8,791 nt of DNA from JBFJVZ01 sp041623895 (GTDB lineage: Bacteria > Planctomycetota > Planctomycetia > Pirellulales > Pirellulaceae). The position numbers were made by a program, and so were the translations under genes. Shown piece by piece: positions 1 through 6,761 of the stretch. The stretch covers positions 1 through 8,791 of the forward strand of contig JBFJVZ010000343.1 of the NCBI GenBank assembly GCA_041623895.1, given 5' to 3'. Under the pieces are notes generated by a model that was given only the letters and a program-made list of their open reading frames with translations, did no database searches and was not told the DNA's origin. The first letter of the stretch is position 1, and every line of letters starts with the position of its first letter.

Positions 1-827
1 TGGGTCTGCCGCGAGCGGTTGTACTGCATCGAAAGTTGTTTGATGAGGTCTCCGGCATTCTCGGTGGCGGACTTCATGGCCACCATGCGGGCAATCTGTT
101 CGCTGACCGCGGCATCCAGGAAACACTTGAACAATCGCACTTTGAAGCTGGTCGGAACCACTTCCTCCAAAATGCTTTTAGCACTGGGTAGGAATTCGTA
201 TTCGACATTGCGGCTATCTTCCTCGACCACTTCGTCGCTGGAAAGCGAGCCGAGCGGCAGCAGAGTTTCGATCGTCGCGATTTGCTTGCTGGTACTGATG
301 AACTTGGTGTAAACGACATCCAGGCGATCGAGGTGACCGGTGATGTATCGCGAAAGATAACTGTCAGCAATTTTTTCGACTTCGTCGTATGCCGGCTGAT
401 CTTCAAACTGCAAATGATGTTCGTCGGTGGGAACACCACGAAATTTCAAGCCGTTGATGCCGCGTTTGCCGCTGACGTCGACACTCACGTGGCTGGCCAG
501 TTCTTTCAGTTCTTTGATCCGCGGAACCGCGTTACGCAGGATGCTGCCGTTGTAACCGCCGCACAGACCTCGATTGCTGGACAGCACCAGCACGCGAGCC
601 GATTCGGTTTTCTCACGTTGCTCCAACAGCGGATGGGCAACATCCAAACCGGCAGCCGCCAAGCGGCTGACGATCCTGGTGATCTGTTCGGTGTACGCAG
701 TCGCCGCCGAGGCGCGATCCATCGCCTTCTTGTAGCGCGCCGTTGCGATTAGCTCCATCGTCCGCGTGATCTTGCGGATGTTGCGAATCGACTTGCGTCG
801 TTTATCAAGGGCTCTTGCGTTGGCCAT
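1..827 (-). CDS. atpG: ATP synthase subunit gamma (F1 rotor shaft), 3'-truncated by window edge
   Basis: Gamma is the central rotor shaft of F1. Its N- and C-terminal helices form the coiled coil turning inside the alpha3beta3 head. The frame opens at ATG 825-827 and stays open for 275 codons to the left edge. The N-terminal helix (residues about 10-36) contains KITRTMELIATA, matching the family's KIT-AMELVA block. SNRGLCGGYNGS (84-95) is the conserved Rossmann-domain motif. The C-terminal block MKSATENAGDLIKQL (251-265) corresponds to the family's MKAATDNG-LI-EL. About 20 residues, including the usual ELIEIVSGA-like end, should lie outside the window. The gene starts 60 bases after the atpA stop. 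I see no good Shine-Dalgarno, so translation may be coupled or leaderless-like. Family assignment is secure; only the C-terminus is unseen. Confidence 0.97.
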   Translation of the reverse strand, partial: MANARALDKRRKSIRNIRKITRTMELIATARYKKAMDRASAATAYTEQITRIVSRLAAAGLDVAHPLLEQREKTESARVLVLSSNRGLCGGYNGSILRNAVPRIKELKELASHVSVDVSGKRGINGLKFRGVPTDEHHLQFEDQPAYDEVEKIADSYLSRYITGHLDRLDVVYTKFISTSKQIATIETLLPLGSLSSDEVVEEDSRNVEYEFLPSAKSILEEVVPTSFKVRLFKCFLDAAVSEQIARMVAMKSATENAGDLIKQLSMQYNRSRQT

Positions 828-887
828 GAATCGGTTGCTTGCTCGATAGCTTCAGTGGAGAGTATCTACAGTGCAGTTAGCCGGAAA

Positions 888-2405
<1,518 letters not shown>

Positions 2406-2441
2406 GGAATGAATCGAGGCTTGAGTTGAATGGAAAACGTT

Positions 2442-3065
2442 TTACTGGGAAGTGAATTGACTGAACTTCTTAAGCAATTGACTGGAGAAACCATCGCGGG
2501 CGCGGCGGGCCATTTTGTCCAAGCGATTGGCAACACTGTTATCGAACACCGAGTCACCGACGCGAACCACCATCCCGCCGATCAATTCCGGGTCGACCGA
2601 CTCTCGCAAACGAACTTGCTTGTTCATGATGTTGCCGATCTGCGTGGCGACTTGGCTCCGCATCGCATCGTCCAACGGCACAGCCGTGCGGACTTCCGCC
2701 AGGACGCGGCCCATCATGTCATCTAACTGGGCTTCAGCGGCGTCGCGCACGGCAGAGACGTACGCCAGCCGGTCGCGGCCCGCCAAAACTTTCAAGAATT
2801 TGACCAGGATGGGATGAAACTCATCAGCAAAAACGCGATCGATGACGCGAGCTTTCTCGTCGGTATCGATTCGCGGCGAAGCAAAGGCTGCTGCCAACTG
2901 GGGGCTGCCACGGAGATACTCATCCACCAGTCGTCCCAACTGCTCGACCACCTGCTCGGCGACGCCGGACTTTTGCGCCGCACCGATCAGCGCGCGGGCA
3001 TACGTCTTGCCCAGCTGTTCGGCTCCGGTGTCGAGCACGGTTTCGTGCTTTACGGCTTCAGTCAT
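2442..3065 (-). CDS. atpH: ATP synthase subunit delta (OSCP-like, peripheral stalk cap)
   Basis: Delta (OSCP homologue) clamps the top of F1 to the b-subunit peripheral stalk. The product is 207 aa, slightly longer than the usual 175-185 because of about 17 extra N-terminal residues. YARALIGAAQKSG (23-35) is the typical start of the N-terminal helical bundle. The segment FLKVLAGRDRL (90-100) matches the family's FL-LL--N-RL block. IGGMVVRVGDSVFDNSVANR, near residues 162-181, is the classic C-terminal signature (GG--- -GD---D-S---+L). It starts at ATG 3063-3065, 14 bases after the atpF stop, consistent with translation along one operon. Its presence argues against an N-ATPase, whose operons lack delta. 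Confidence 0.97.
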   Translation of the reverse strand: MTEAVKHETVLDTGAEQLGKTYARALIGAAQKSGVAEQVVEQLGRLVDEYLRGSPQLAAAFASPRIDTDEKARVIDRVFADEFHPILVKFLKVLAGRDRLAYVSAVRDAAEAQLDDMMGRVLAEVRTAVPLDDAMRSQVATQIGNIMNKQVRLRESVDPELIGGMVVRVGDSVFDNSVANRLDKMARRARDGFSSQLLKKFSQFTSQ

Positions 3066-3079
3066 CGGTTGGATCCCGA

Positions 3080-3829
3080 TTAGTTGTTACTTGGCAGACG
3101 ATCAAGGGATTGACGAATCAACTCCTGGTGATCTTCCGGTTTCAGTTCGCGACCGACGATTTGCTTGGCGACGCCAATGGCCATGTCGGAAGTTTGGCCG
3201 GCAAGCTCGGAAATAGCGACCTTCTTGGCGGTTTCGATTTCGGCAACGGCACGTTCGGTTTGGCGAGCAGCCTCGGCCTTCGCCTCGTCGATGATTCGCT
3301 GTCCATTGGCTTCCGAATCCTTGCGGGCTTGGGCCAACATGGCCTGGACTTGGCCCTGAGCCTGATCCAGCTGGGCTTGGAATTCGGCTTTTAGTTTGTC
3401 GGCCTCGGTTTTGGCGGTTTCGGCCGCAGCCAGATCACCATGAATTTTTTCCTCACGAGCCTTCAAACCATTCAGGATTTCGGGCCAAACAAATTTGGAC
3501 AACACCGCTAAGACACCTAAAAAGATGGCGATGTTGCAGATCGCAGAACCGATGTCGAACTGCAACAGCGGCGGCGTGCCGGCCGGATCTCCGTGATCCT
3601 CACCATGTCCACCGCCCGCTACATCATGATCGTCGCCTTGGTCGTGATCCTGCGGGTGATCAGGGTCACCTTCTTGATGAGCATCTTCACCATGCTCATC
3701 GCCGTGCTCTGCTGCCTTTTCATGCGCGGCCGCAGCCGCATCATCCTGAGCGCTGGCGGAGGCGGGGATGGCAAACACGAACATCGCGACTGCAGTAAAC
3801 AGCCCGATACGACCAAGTCTTAGCAACAT
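3080..3829 (-). CDS. atpF: ATP synthase subunit b with signal peptide and His/Asp/Glu-rich insert
   Basis: Subunit b is the membrane-anchored peripheral stalk. I chose ATG 3827-3829 because AAGGA (3837-3841) sits 7 bases upstream. In-frame ATGs at 3850 and 3853 would add 7-8 residues (up to 257 aa) but lack a good ribosome site. For the 249-aa form, residues 1-27 look like a signal peptide (LGRIGLFTAVAMFVFAIP core, possible cleavage ASA|QDD). Residues 28-85 are a low-complexity tract rich in His, Asp, Glu and Gly with nine histidines. One membrane helix follows (about 96-115), then FVWPEILNGLKAREEKI, where the stalk begins. A long Ala/Glu/Lys/Gln coiled coil (about 117-230) ends in SDMAIGVAKQIVGREL, the conserved delta-binding end. 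The family is usually 155-175 aa, so the extra length is entirely N-terminal. Stop TAA, 14 bases before atpH. Confidence 0.95.
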   Translation of the reverse strand: MLLRLGRIGLFTAVAMFVFAIPASASAQDDAAAAAHEKAAEHGDEHGEDAHQEGDPDHPQDHDQGDDHDVAGGGHGEDHGDPAGTPPLLQFDIGSAICNIAIFLGVLAVLSKFVWPEILNGLKAREEKIHGDLAAAETAKTEADKLKAEFQAQLDQAQGQVQAMLAQARKDSEANGQRIIDEAKAEAARQTERAVAEIETAKKVAISELAGQTSDMAIGVAKQIVGRELKPEDHQELIRQSLDRLPSNN

Positions 3830-3836
3830 GGATTCG

Positions 3837-3841
3837 TCCTT
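3837..3841 (-). promoter_or_regulatory. Shine-Dalgarno of atpF (AAGGA)
   Basis: AAGGA on the minus strand lies 7 bases before ATG 3827-3829. It favours that ATG over the tandem ATGATG at 3848-3853, which has only AT-rich sequence upstream. Start choice is inferred from this spacing. Confidence 0.55.
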
Positions 3842-3874
3842 ACGGATCATCATCGAAATCGAAAAACAAACACC

Positions 3875-3905
3875 CGATTTGTATCAATCGCACTTGCCCG
3901 GCAAG
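3875..3905 (-). other. Two small inverted repeats between atpE and atpF
   Basis: Between the atpE stop and the atpF start two short inverted repeats sit side by side: CTTGC/GCAAG with a 3-base loop (3893-3905), and CGATT/AATCG with a 6-base loop (3875-3890). No U-tract follows, so neither looks like an intrinsic terminator. They could be an RNA-processing or stability element, which would fit the need for many more c subunits than b subunits, but stems of 5 bp can arise by chance. Confidence 0.25.
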
Positions 3906-3933
3906 CCGTTTTGACACGCATCCGCAGCGCGGG

Positions 3934-4179
3934 TCAAAAAGTCAGCATCAAAATCAGTGCGATCACCGAAATACCTTCGACCAACGCAGCCGCGATCAAC
4001 ATGTTGGTCGAGATCGTGCCGCTGGCTTCCGGTTGGCGAGCAATGGCGTCGACCGCCGAGCCACCAATGCGACCGATGCCGATGCCGGCACCGATGATGA
4101 CTAAACCCATGCCAATACCAATGCCCATCTTGCCGAAATCGTTGGCGAGCTGAGCTAGGATCATTCCAAATTCAAACAT
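3934..4179 (-). CDS. atpE: ATP synthase subunit c (proton-binding rotor ring)
   Basis: Subunit c forms the membrane rotor ring whose carboxylate carries H+. The product is 81 aa with two membrane helices. Helix 1 (about 18-44) is very glycine-rich, with GAGIGIGRIGG (30-40) giving the GxGxGxG packing motif. The polar loop ARQPEA (47-52) is canonical and contacts gamma/epsilon. Helix 2 carries the essential carboxylate E68 in AALVEGISV. Na+-type rings have Gln in helix 1 and E-S-T---Y around the carboxylate. Here the aligned positions are Ile and E-G-I with no Tyr, so H+ coupling is inferred. ATG 4177-4179 is chosen for its AGGAG site and the family length; the frame stays open upstream into atpB but gives no plausible extension. 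Confidence 0.98.
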   Translation of the reverse strand: MFEFGMILAQLANDFGKMGIGIGMGLVIIGAGIGIGRIGGSAVDAIARQPEASGTISTNMLIAAALVEGISVIALILMLTF

Positions 4180-4189
4180 CGTTGGTTCG

Positions 4190-4194
4190 CTCCT
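4190..4194 (-). promoter_or_regulatory. Shine-Dalgarno of atpE (AGGAG)
   Basis: AGGAG on the minus strand lies 10 bases before ATG 4177-4179. It is one of the clearer ribosome sites in this operon and fits high expression of the multicopy c subunit. It supports the 81-aa start against the longer open frame beginning at 4311. Confidence 0.55.
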
Positions 4195-4270
4195 GAAGTA
4201 ACTGTCGTACGTTGCGGTCTGAGCCGCTGGCGGGATCAGACACGGAGGGTGGAAAGGGTCAAAATTAAAA

Positions 4271-5293
4271 CTATGCGGGTGCGGGCATCGGCCTGATACG
4301 CGACGGATCAATTACCTTATCGACATCCATGTTCTCTTCATCACTGAATGGGTCACGGCCTTCTTCGACGTGTTCGTGATCGTGATGCGACGCGACCATG
4401 GCGATAAACAAGACAGTCAAAAAGGTGAAAATGAAGGCCTGCAAGCAGCAGATGAAAAGCTCCAGCAAAGTCAGCAAGATGCCGCCGACAATCACGGAGA
4501 ACTCAACGCCGTATGCCAATGCGTGGGACAACTCGCGAGCCTTGAAGACCATCCCGATGAAGGCAGCGATCACTAAATGGCCCGACATCATGGTCCCAAA
4601 AAGACGCATGGCCAACACCGTGCACTTGATGACCAGACCCATCCACTCCAAAAAATAGAGTGGAATGCCGATGCCAAAGCTGAGCAACTTGGGTCCATCC
4701 CAACCCAGTGGGTTGAAGTGTGACATGAACGTCTTGAATCCCGTCTCGCGGATTCCAATAAACAAGATCGCAATGAAGCTGCAAATCGCCAGCATCACGT
4801 TCAGCGAAAGGTTGCCGGTGGCTGAACCACCCCAGTGCGACAAGTGCGTGTTGCCCGTCAGCGACTGCAGGATGTAGCCAATCGGAATCAGACCGAGAAT
4901 GTTGGCAAACAGGATGAAAAAGAAAACGGTCCAGATGTAATAAATGTACTTGTCCGTCATCGCGCCCAAATTTGGCCGCACCACTTCGTCGCGAATGAAC
5001 GTACACATCGTCTCGAACAATTGCGACGTTCGCCCCCGCGTCTGATAGGCTTCGATCCCCTTGCCGCTGGGCTTCACCCGATTGGCCACGACCATGAAAG
5101 TCAGCACCGTAGCGACAGCGGCCACCAGGCTCATCATCAAATGGTTGGTGATGTAGAAGCTGTAAATGCCGTCATAAATGTTCAGCGCCGGCACATCGCC
5201 TTGGCCCACATTTACTTTAAAGATCGGATTCTCATGCAGCGCGTGGGGCACTGCATGACTGATCGGGTCGGCGGCGGCAAGTATCAGGTTCAT
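4271..5293 (-). CDS. atpB: ATP synthase subunit a (stator proton channel)
   Basis: Subunit a provides the two proton half-channels against the c ring. The product is 340 aa, longer than the usual 240-290. The N-terminal about 50 residues precede the first helix (about 51-71). Further membrane segments lie near 117-143, 165-183, 208-229 and a long C-terminal hairpin at about 262-300. The essential arginine is R230 in AMRLFGTMMSGH (228-239), matching the family's MRLFGN---GH. ELFICCLQAFIFTFLT (278-293) is the conserved final helix, with Q285. The last about 38 residues (303-340) form a charged tail with HHDHEH followed by many Asp/Glu, ending RPMPAPA; this is not part of the core family. ATG 5291-5293 lies 14 bases after the upstream gene, with no strong Shine-Dalgarno. 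TAG stop. Confidence 0.98.
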   Translation of the reverse strand: MNLILAAADPISHAVPHALHENPIFKVNVGQGDVPALNIYDGIYSFYITNHLMMSLVAAVATVLTFMVVANRVKPSGKGIEAYQTRGRTSQLFETMCTFIRDEVVRPNLGAMTDKYIYYIWTVFFFILFANILGLIPIGYILQSLTGNTHLSHWGGSATGNLSLNVMLAICSFIAILFIGIRETGFKTFMSHFNPLGWDGPKLLSFGIGIPLYFLEWMGLVIKCTVLAMRLFGTMMSGHLVIAAFIGMVFKARELSHALAYGVEFSVIVGGILLTLLELFICCLQAFIFTFLTVLFIAMVASHHDHEHVEEGRDPFSDEENMDVDKVIDPSRIRPMPAPA

Positions 5294-5307
5294 CCGATGG
5301 TTGAGTG

Positions 5308-5787
5308 CTATGTCTGCGTTTTGGCCGGAAAGCCGAAAGATTCAGGCCTTGGAGGTGCTACACGGGGTGACTGAAGAACCAACACCGTGACTTCGATCGA
5401 AGTGAGTAGTACGTACCAGGAAATGGTCATCGCTGCGATCATTTCCATTGGCGAGGCCATGTGATAACGGCATGTCAAAAAGAGTGCAACGGTCCCTGCC
5501 AGGCGAATCAGGATTCCTGCCATCAAGCGGACGATCATGCCCTCGCCCTGTGCGCCAATGCCCTCGCCCTGTGCGCCGCCCAGAAATCCTGGCAACATCG
5601 AGACGCTGGCGATCACCAGGCTGGCGATGGCAATGACAATCGAATCCAACAGAACCGGTGAACTCACCGCCCTGACAAGCAGAATCATGATGAAAGTGGC
5701 CACCACCCAGCCAACGATCACCCACGCCAGGGCATGGGCAAACGCGCGACGGAAGCTGTGATTCACACTGAGCCTGTTTTCGTTCAT
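5308..5787 (-). CDS. AtpI-like four-helix membrane protein of the ATP synthase operon
   Basis: A 159-aa hydrophobic protein with four likely membrane helices (about 19-41, 48-69, 84-107, 115-138), a short basic N-terminus and a Pro-rich C-terminal tail. Size, topology and position directly before atpB match the AtpI (subunit I) family, which helps assemble the c ring or supplies Mg2+ in other bacteria. I cannot point to a diagnostic AtpI motif, so the call rests on topology and context. Between helices 2 and 3 the loop contains a duplicated heptad, GAQGEGI GAQGEGM (71-84), encoded by a 21-bp tandem repeat. I chose ATG 5785-5787. An in-frame TTG at 5794-5796 overlaps the TGA stop of the upstream gene and would add three residues. 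Neither start has a strong ribosome site, and coupling to the upstream gene is likely. Confidence 0.75.
   Translation of the reverse strand: MNENRLSVNHSFRRAFAHALAWVIVGWVVATFIMILLVRAVSSPVLLDSIVIAIASLVIASVSMLPGFLGGAQGEGIGAQGEGMIVRLMAGILIRLAGTVALFLTCRYHMASPMEMIAAMTISWYVLLTSIEVTVLVLQSPRVAPPRPESFGFPAKTQT
5537..5578. repeat. 21-bp in-frame tandem duplication inside the AtpI-like gene
   Basis: Two adjacent 21-bp copies (5537-5557 and 5558-5578) differ only at the last base. Each encodes one GAQGEG(I/M) heptad of the loop between helices 2 and 3. Because the unit is seven codons, gain or loss of a copy would preserve the frame. Confidence 0.9.
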
Positions 5788-5792
5788 GAAAA

Positions 5793-6125
5793 TCAACTCG
5801 ACGATTCATCGGCGGCTTTCAACGCCTGTTGGATGAAGCGAATCATCCCCAACGCGAAGCCGATCAACGCGCCCCCTGCCATCGCATACGACTTTTCAAG
5901 CTGGAAAAACGTGTCAACCAAGTAACCGATTCCAGCAAAAACAAGCGTCGAACTGGCGAGTTCCAATCCCAGTCCCGCGAATCGAAGCATGACCACTCGA
6001 TCGCGGCGGCCGGAAGTCCGATCAGCGGGATGTTGCGAATCCGCCCGATCATCATTCCTATCGTGGCCAGCTTCCCCAGGAGGATCAGCGTCCCCAGGAG
6101 GAGTTGAGTCGTTGTTTCCCAACAC
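5793..6125 (-). CDS. AtpZ-like small membrane protein, first gene of the ATP synthase operon
   Basis: A 110-aa protein with an acidic, Pro/Gly/Asp-rich N-terminus that is probably disordered (1-45) and two C-terminal membrane helices. The first is GLGLELASSTLVFAGIGYLV (51-70) and the second runs about 80-98 (AMAGGALIGFALGMIRFI). This two-helix pattern with a D after the first helix (LVDTFF) and a glycine-rich second helix fits the AtpZ/AtpI (ATPase_gene1) family often encoded at the head of atp operons. The start is GTG 6123-6125: an in-frame TAG lies just upstream (6135-6137) and AGGAAG sits 5 bases before it. TTG at 6120-6122 is nearly as good, and ATG 5988-5990 would leave only the membrane part. 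Its TGA stop abuts the next gene. In Bacillus, AtpZ with AtpI is linked to Mg2+ transport; a role here is inferred. Confidence 0.75.
   Translation of the reverse strand: MLGNNDSTPPGDADPPGEAGHDRNDDRADSQHPADRTSGRRDRVVMLRFAGLGLELASSTLVFAGIGYLVDTFFQLEKSYAMAGGALIGFALGMIRFIQQALKAADESSS
6066..6101. repeat. 18-bp imperfect tandem duplication in the AtpZ-like N-terminus
   Basis: Two adjacent 18-bp units (15 of 18 bases identical) encode PPGDAD and PPGEAG, residues 9-20 of the GTG-started protein. It is an in-frame duplication in a probably disordered segment. Confidence 0.75.
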
Positions 6126-6130
6126 AGCCC

Positions 6131-6136
6131 CTTCCT
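6131..6136 (-). promoter_or_regulatory. Shine-Dalgarno of the AtpZ-like gene (AGGAAG)
   Basis: AGGAAG on the minus strand lies 5 bases before GTG 6123-6125 and 8 bases before TTG 6120-6122. It supports translation of the full 110-aa (or 109-aa) form rather than the short ATG form at 5990. Confidence 0.55.
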
Positions 6137-6444
6137 ACCCAACTGGCCAAAGGGCGAACCCACGAGCTGGAACTCTGCAAAACGCGGCTAAGCAACGTCG
6201 CTAGTTTGACTTTGCCGCCCAACAGGGCCAGTGGCAGCGACGGTTCGCCGCATCTGATCGAGGCGGTGACGCTGAGAACCGGTTGGCCTGGTGAACATTT
6301 AGGCACTGCATTGAGGCCGTTTGTCAGCTTGGGGAAACAGGAAAAGGAAATGGTTTTTTGTCGAATGGTCCGGCGATTTCCGATTGTTTTTGAGGAGATT
6401 TCCAGAATCCCGTGCGTGCTGCCTAGAACTGATCGAGTGCCGTT

Positions 6445-6473
6445 GGCATAATGATTTCGGTGATGATTATGCC
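6445..6473. promoter_or_regulatory. Perfect 8-bp inverted repeat, candidate operator or hairpin
   Basis: GGCATAAT (6445-6452) and ATTATGCC (6466-6473) are exact reverse complements separated by 13 bases. The arrangement resembles a dimeric-regulator site, with half-site centres two helical turns apart. It lies about 320 bases upstream of the atp operon's first start codon and 290 bases upstream of the plus-strand gene. The bound factor, if any, is unknown. Confidence 0.4.
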
Positions 6474-6474
6474 G

Positions 6475-6711
6475 TTACTGCCGATTCAATCGCCTGATTA
6501 CTCCCGCCGAACCCCCCACTCTTGGGCTGCAAGTAATCCGAGCGACGACACTTCGGATCCCGTTCCCTTCAGCCCCAGGGGCGTAAAGACCGCAAAGGGC
6601 GTAGGAAATACGGGTGGACGGCGAATTCAAATCATCGCTTGCTGGGATGCCGCGTAGGACAACTTGGACGAAGGCGATCATCGACAGGATGGCGACCGCC
6701 GAGAACAACAT
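6475..6711 (-). CDS. Doubtful small ORF with hydrophobic N-terminus
   Basis: A 78-codon frame starting at ATG 6709-6711 and ending TAA. The first about 20 residues (MLFSAVAILSMIAFVQVVLR) could be a membrane segment or signal anchor. Roughly the first 20 codons have mostly G/C third bases, like the neighbouring real genes. The second half (CGLYAPGAEGNG and onward) looks like translated non-coding or repeat sequence, and overlaps two palindromes. There is no clear ribosome site. It may be a genuine small gene whose frame decays, the remnant of a longer gene, or chance. I do not recognise a family. Confidence 0.2.
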   Translation of the reverse strand: MLFSAVAILSMIAFVQVVLRGIPASDDLNSPSTRISYALCGLYAPGAEGNGIRSVVARITCSPRVGGSAGVIRRLNRQ

Positions 6712-6750
6712 GAACAGACAGATTCAGTGTCAAGCTGATTCTTTGAGTTG

Positions 6751-6754
6751 GGAG
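6751..6754 (+). promoter_or_regulatory. Shine-Dalgarno of the DUF4912 gene (GGAG)
   Basis: GGAG lies 7 bases before GTG 6762-6764 and supports this GTG as the start, which also places the Rho_N-like helix at the very N-terminus. Confidence 0.55.
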
Positions 6755-6761
6755 ATACAGG

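Larger units (their letters stand above)
6126..6761. other. Divergent intergenic region between the atp operon and the DUF4912 gene
   Basis: This 636-base stretch separates minus-strand atp genes from plus-strand genes, so both promoters are expected here. I found no convincing -35/-10 pair on either strand. It holds a perfect 8-bp inverted repeat (6445-6473), a 6-bp inverted repeat ATCCGA/TCGGAT (6536-6558), a GCCCC-A-GGGGC palindrome (6572-6582), and a C-poor G/A-rich stretch (6333-6351). Open frames across it on the plus strand (6104-6451, 6451-6657) have no recognisable protein character. One minus-strand frame (6475-6711) is listed separately as doubtful. The unusual length for an atp operon leader suggests a long 5' leader, a decayed gene, or an interspersed repeat. 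Confidence 0.6.

Noticed and set aside
3934..4311. Longer subunit c starting at 4311 (125 aa)
   Set aside because: The added residues overlap the end of atpB and are not membrane-like. The ATG at 4179 has AGGAG upstream and gives the normal family length.
4835..5374. 179-codon plus-strand open frame opposite atpB
   Set aside because: It lies over the conserved atpB coding sequence and its protein is His/Arg/Gln-rich without domain character, as expected for an antisense shadow.
6085..6306. 73-codon minus-strand frame overlapping the AtpZ-like start
   Set aside because: It starts with GTG lacking a ribosome site and runs out of frame into the AtpZ-like gene. The AtpZ-like frame has membrane helices and a good site.
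6104..6451. 115-codon plus-strand open frame in the divergent region
   Set aside because: It overlaps the AtpZ-like N-terminus and its ribosome site, and its composition is irregular with no domain or helix pattern.
6572..6582. Intrinsic terminator at the GCCCC-A-GGGGC palindrome
   Set aside because: A 1-base centre cannot form a stable hairpin loop with the full stem, and no T-tract follows on either strand.
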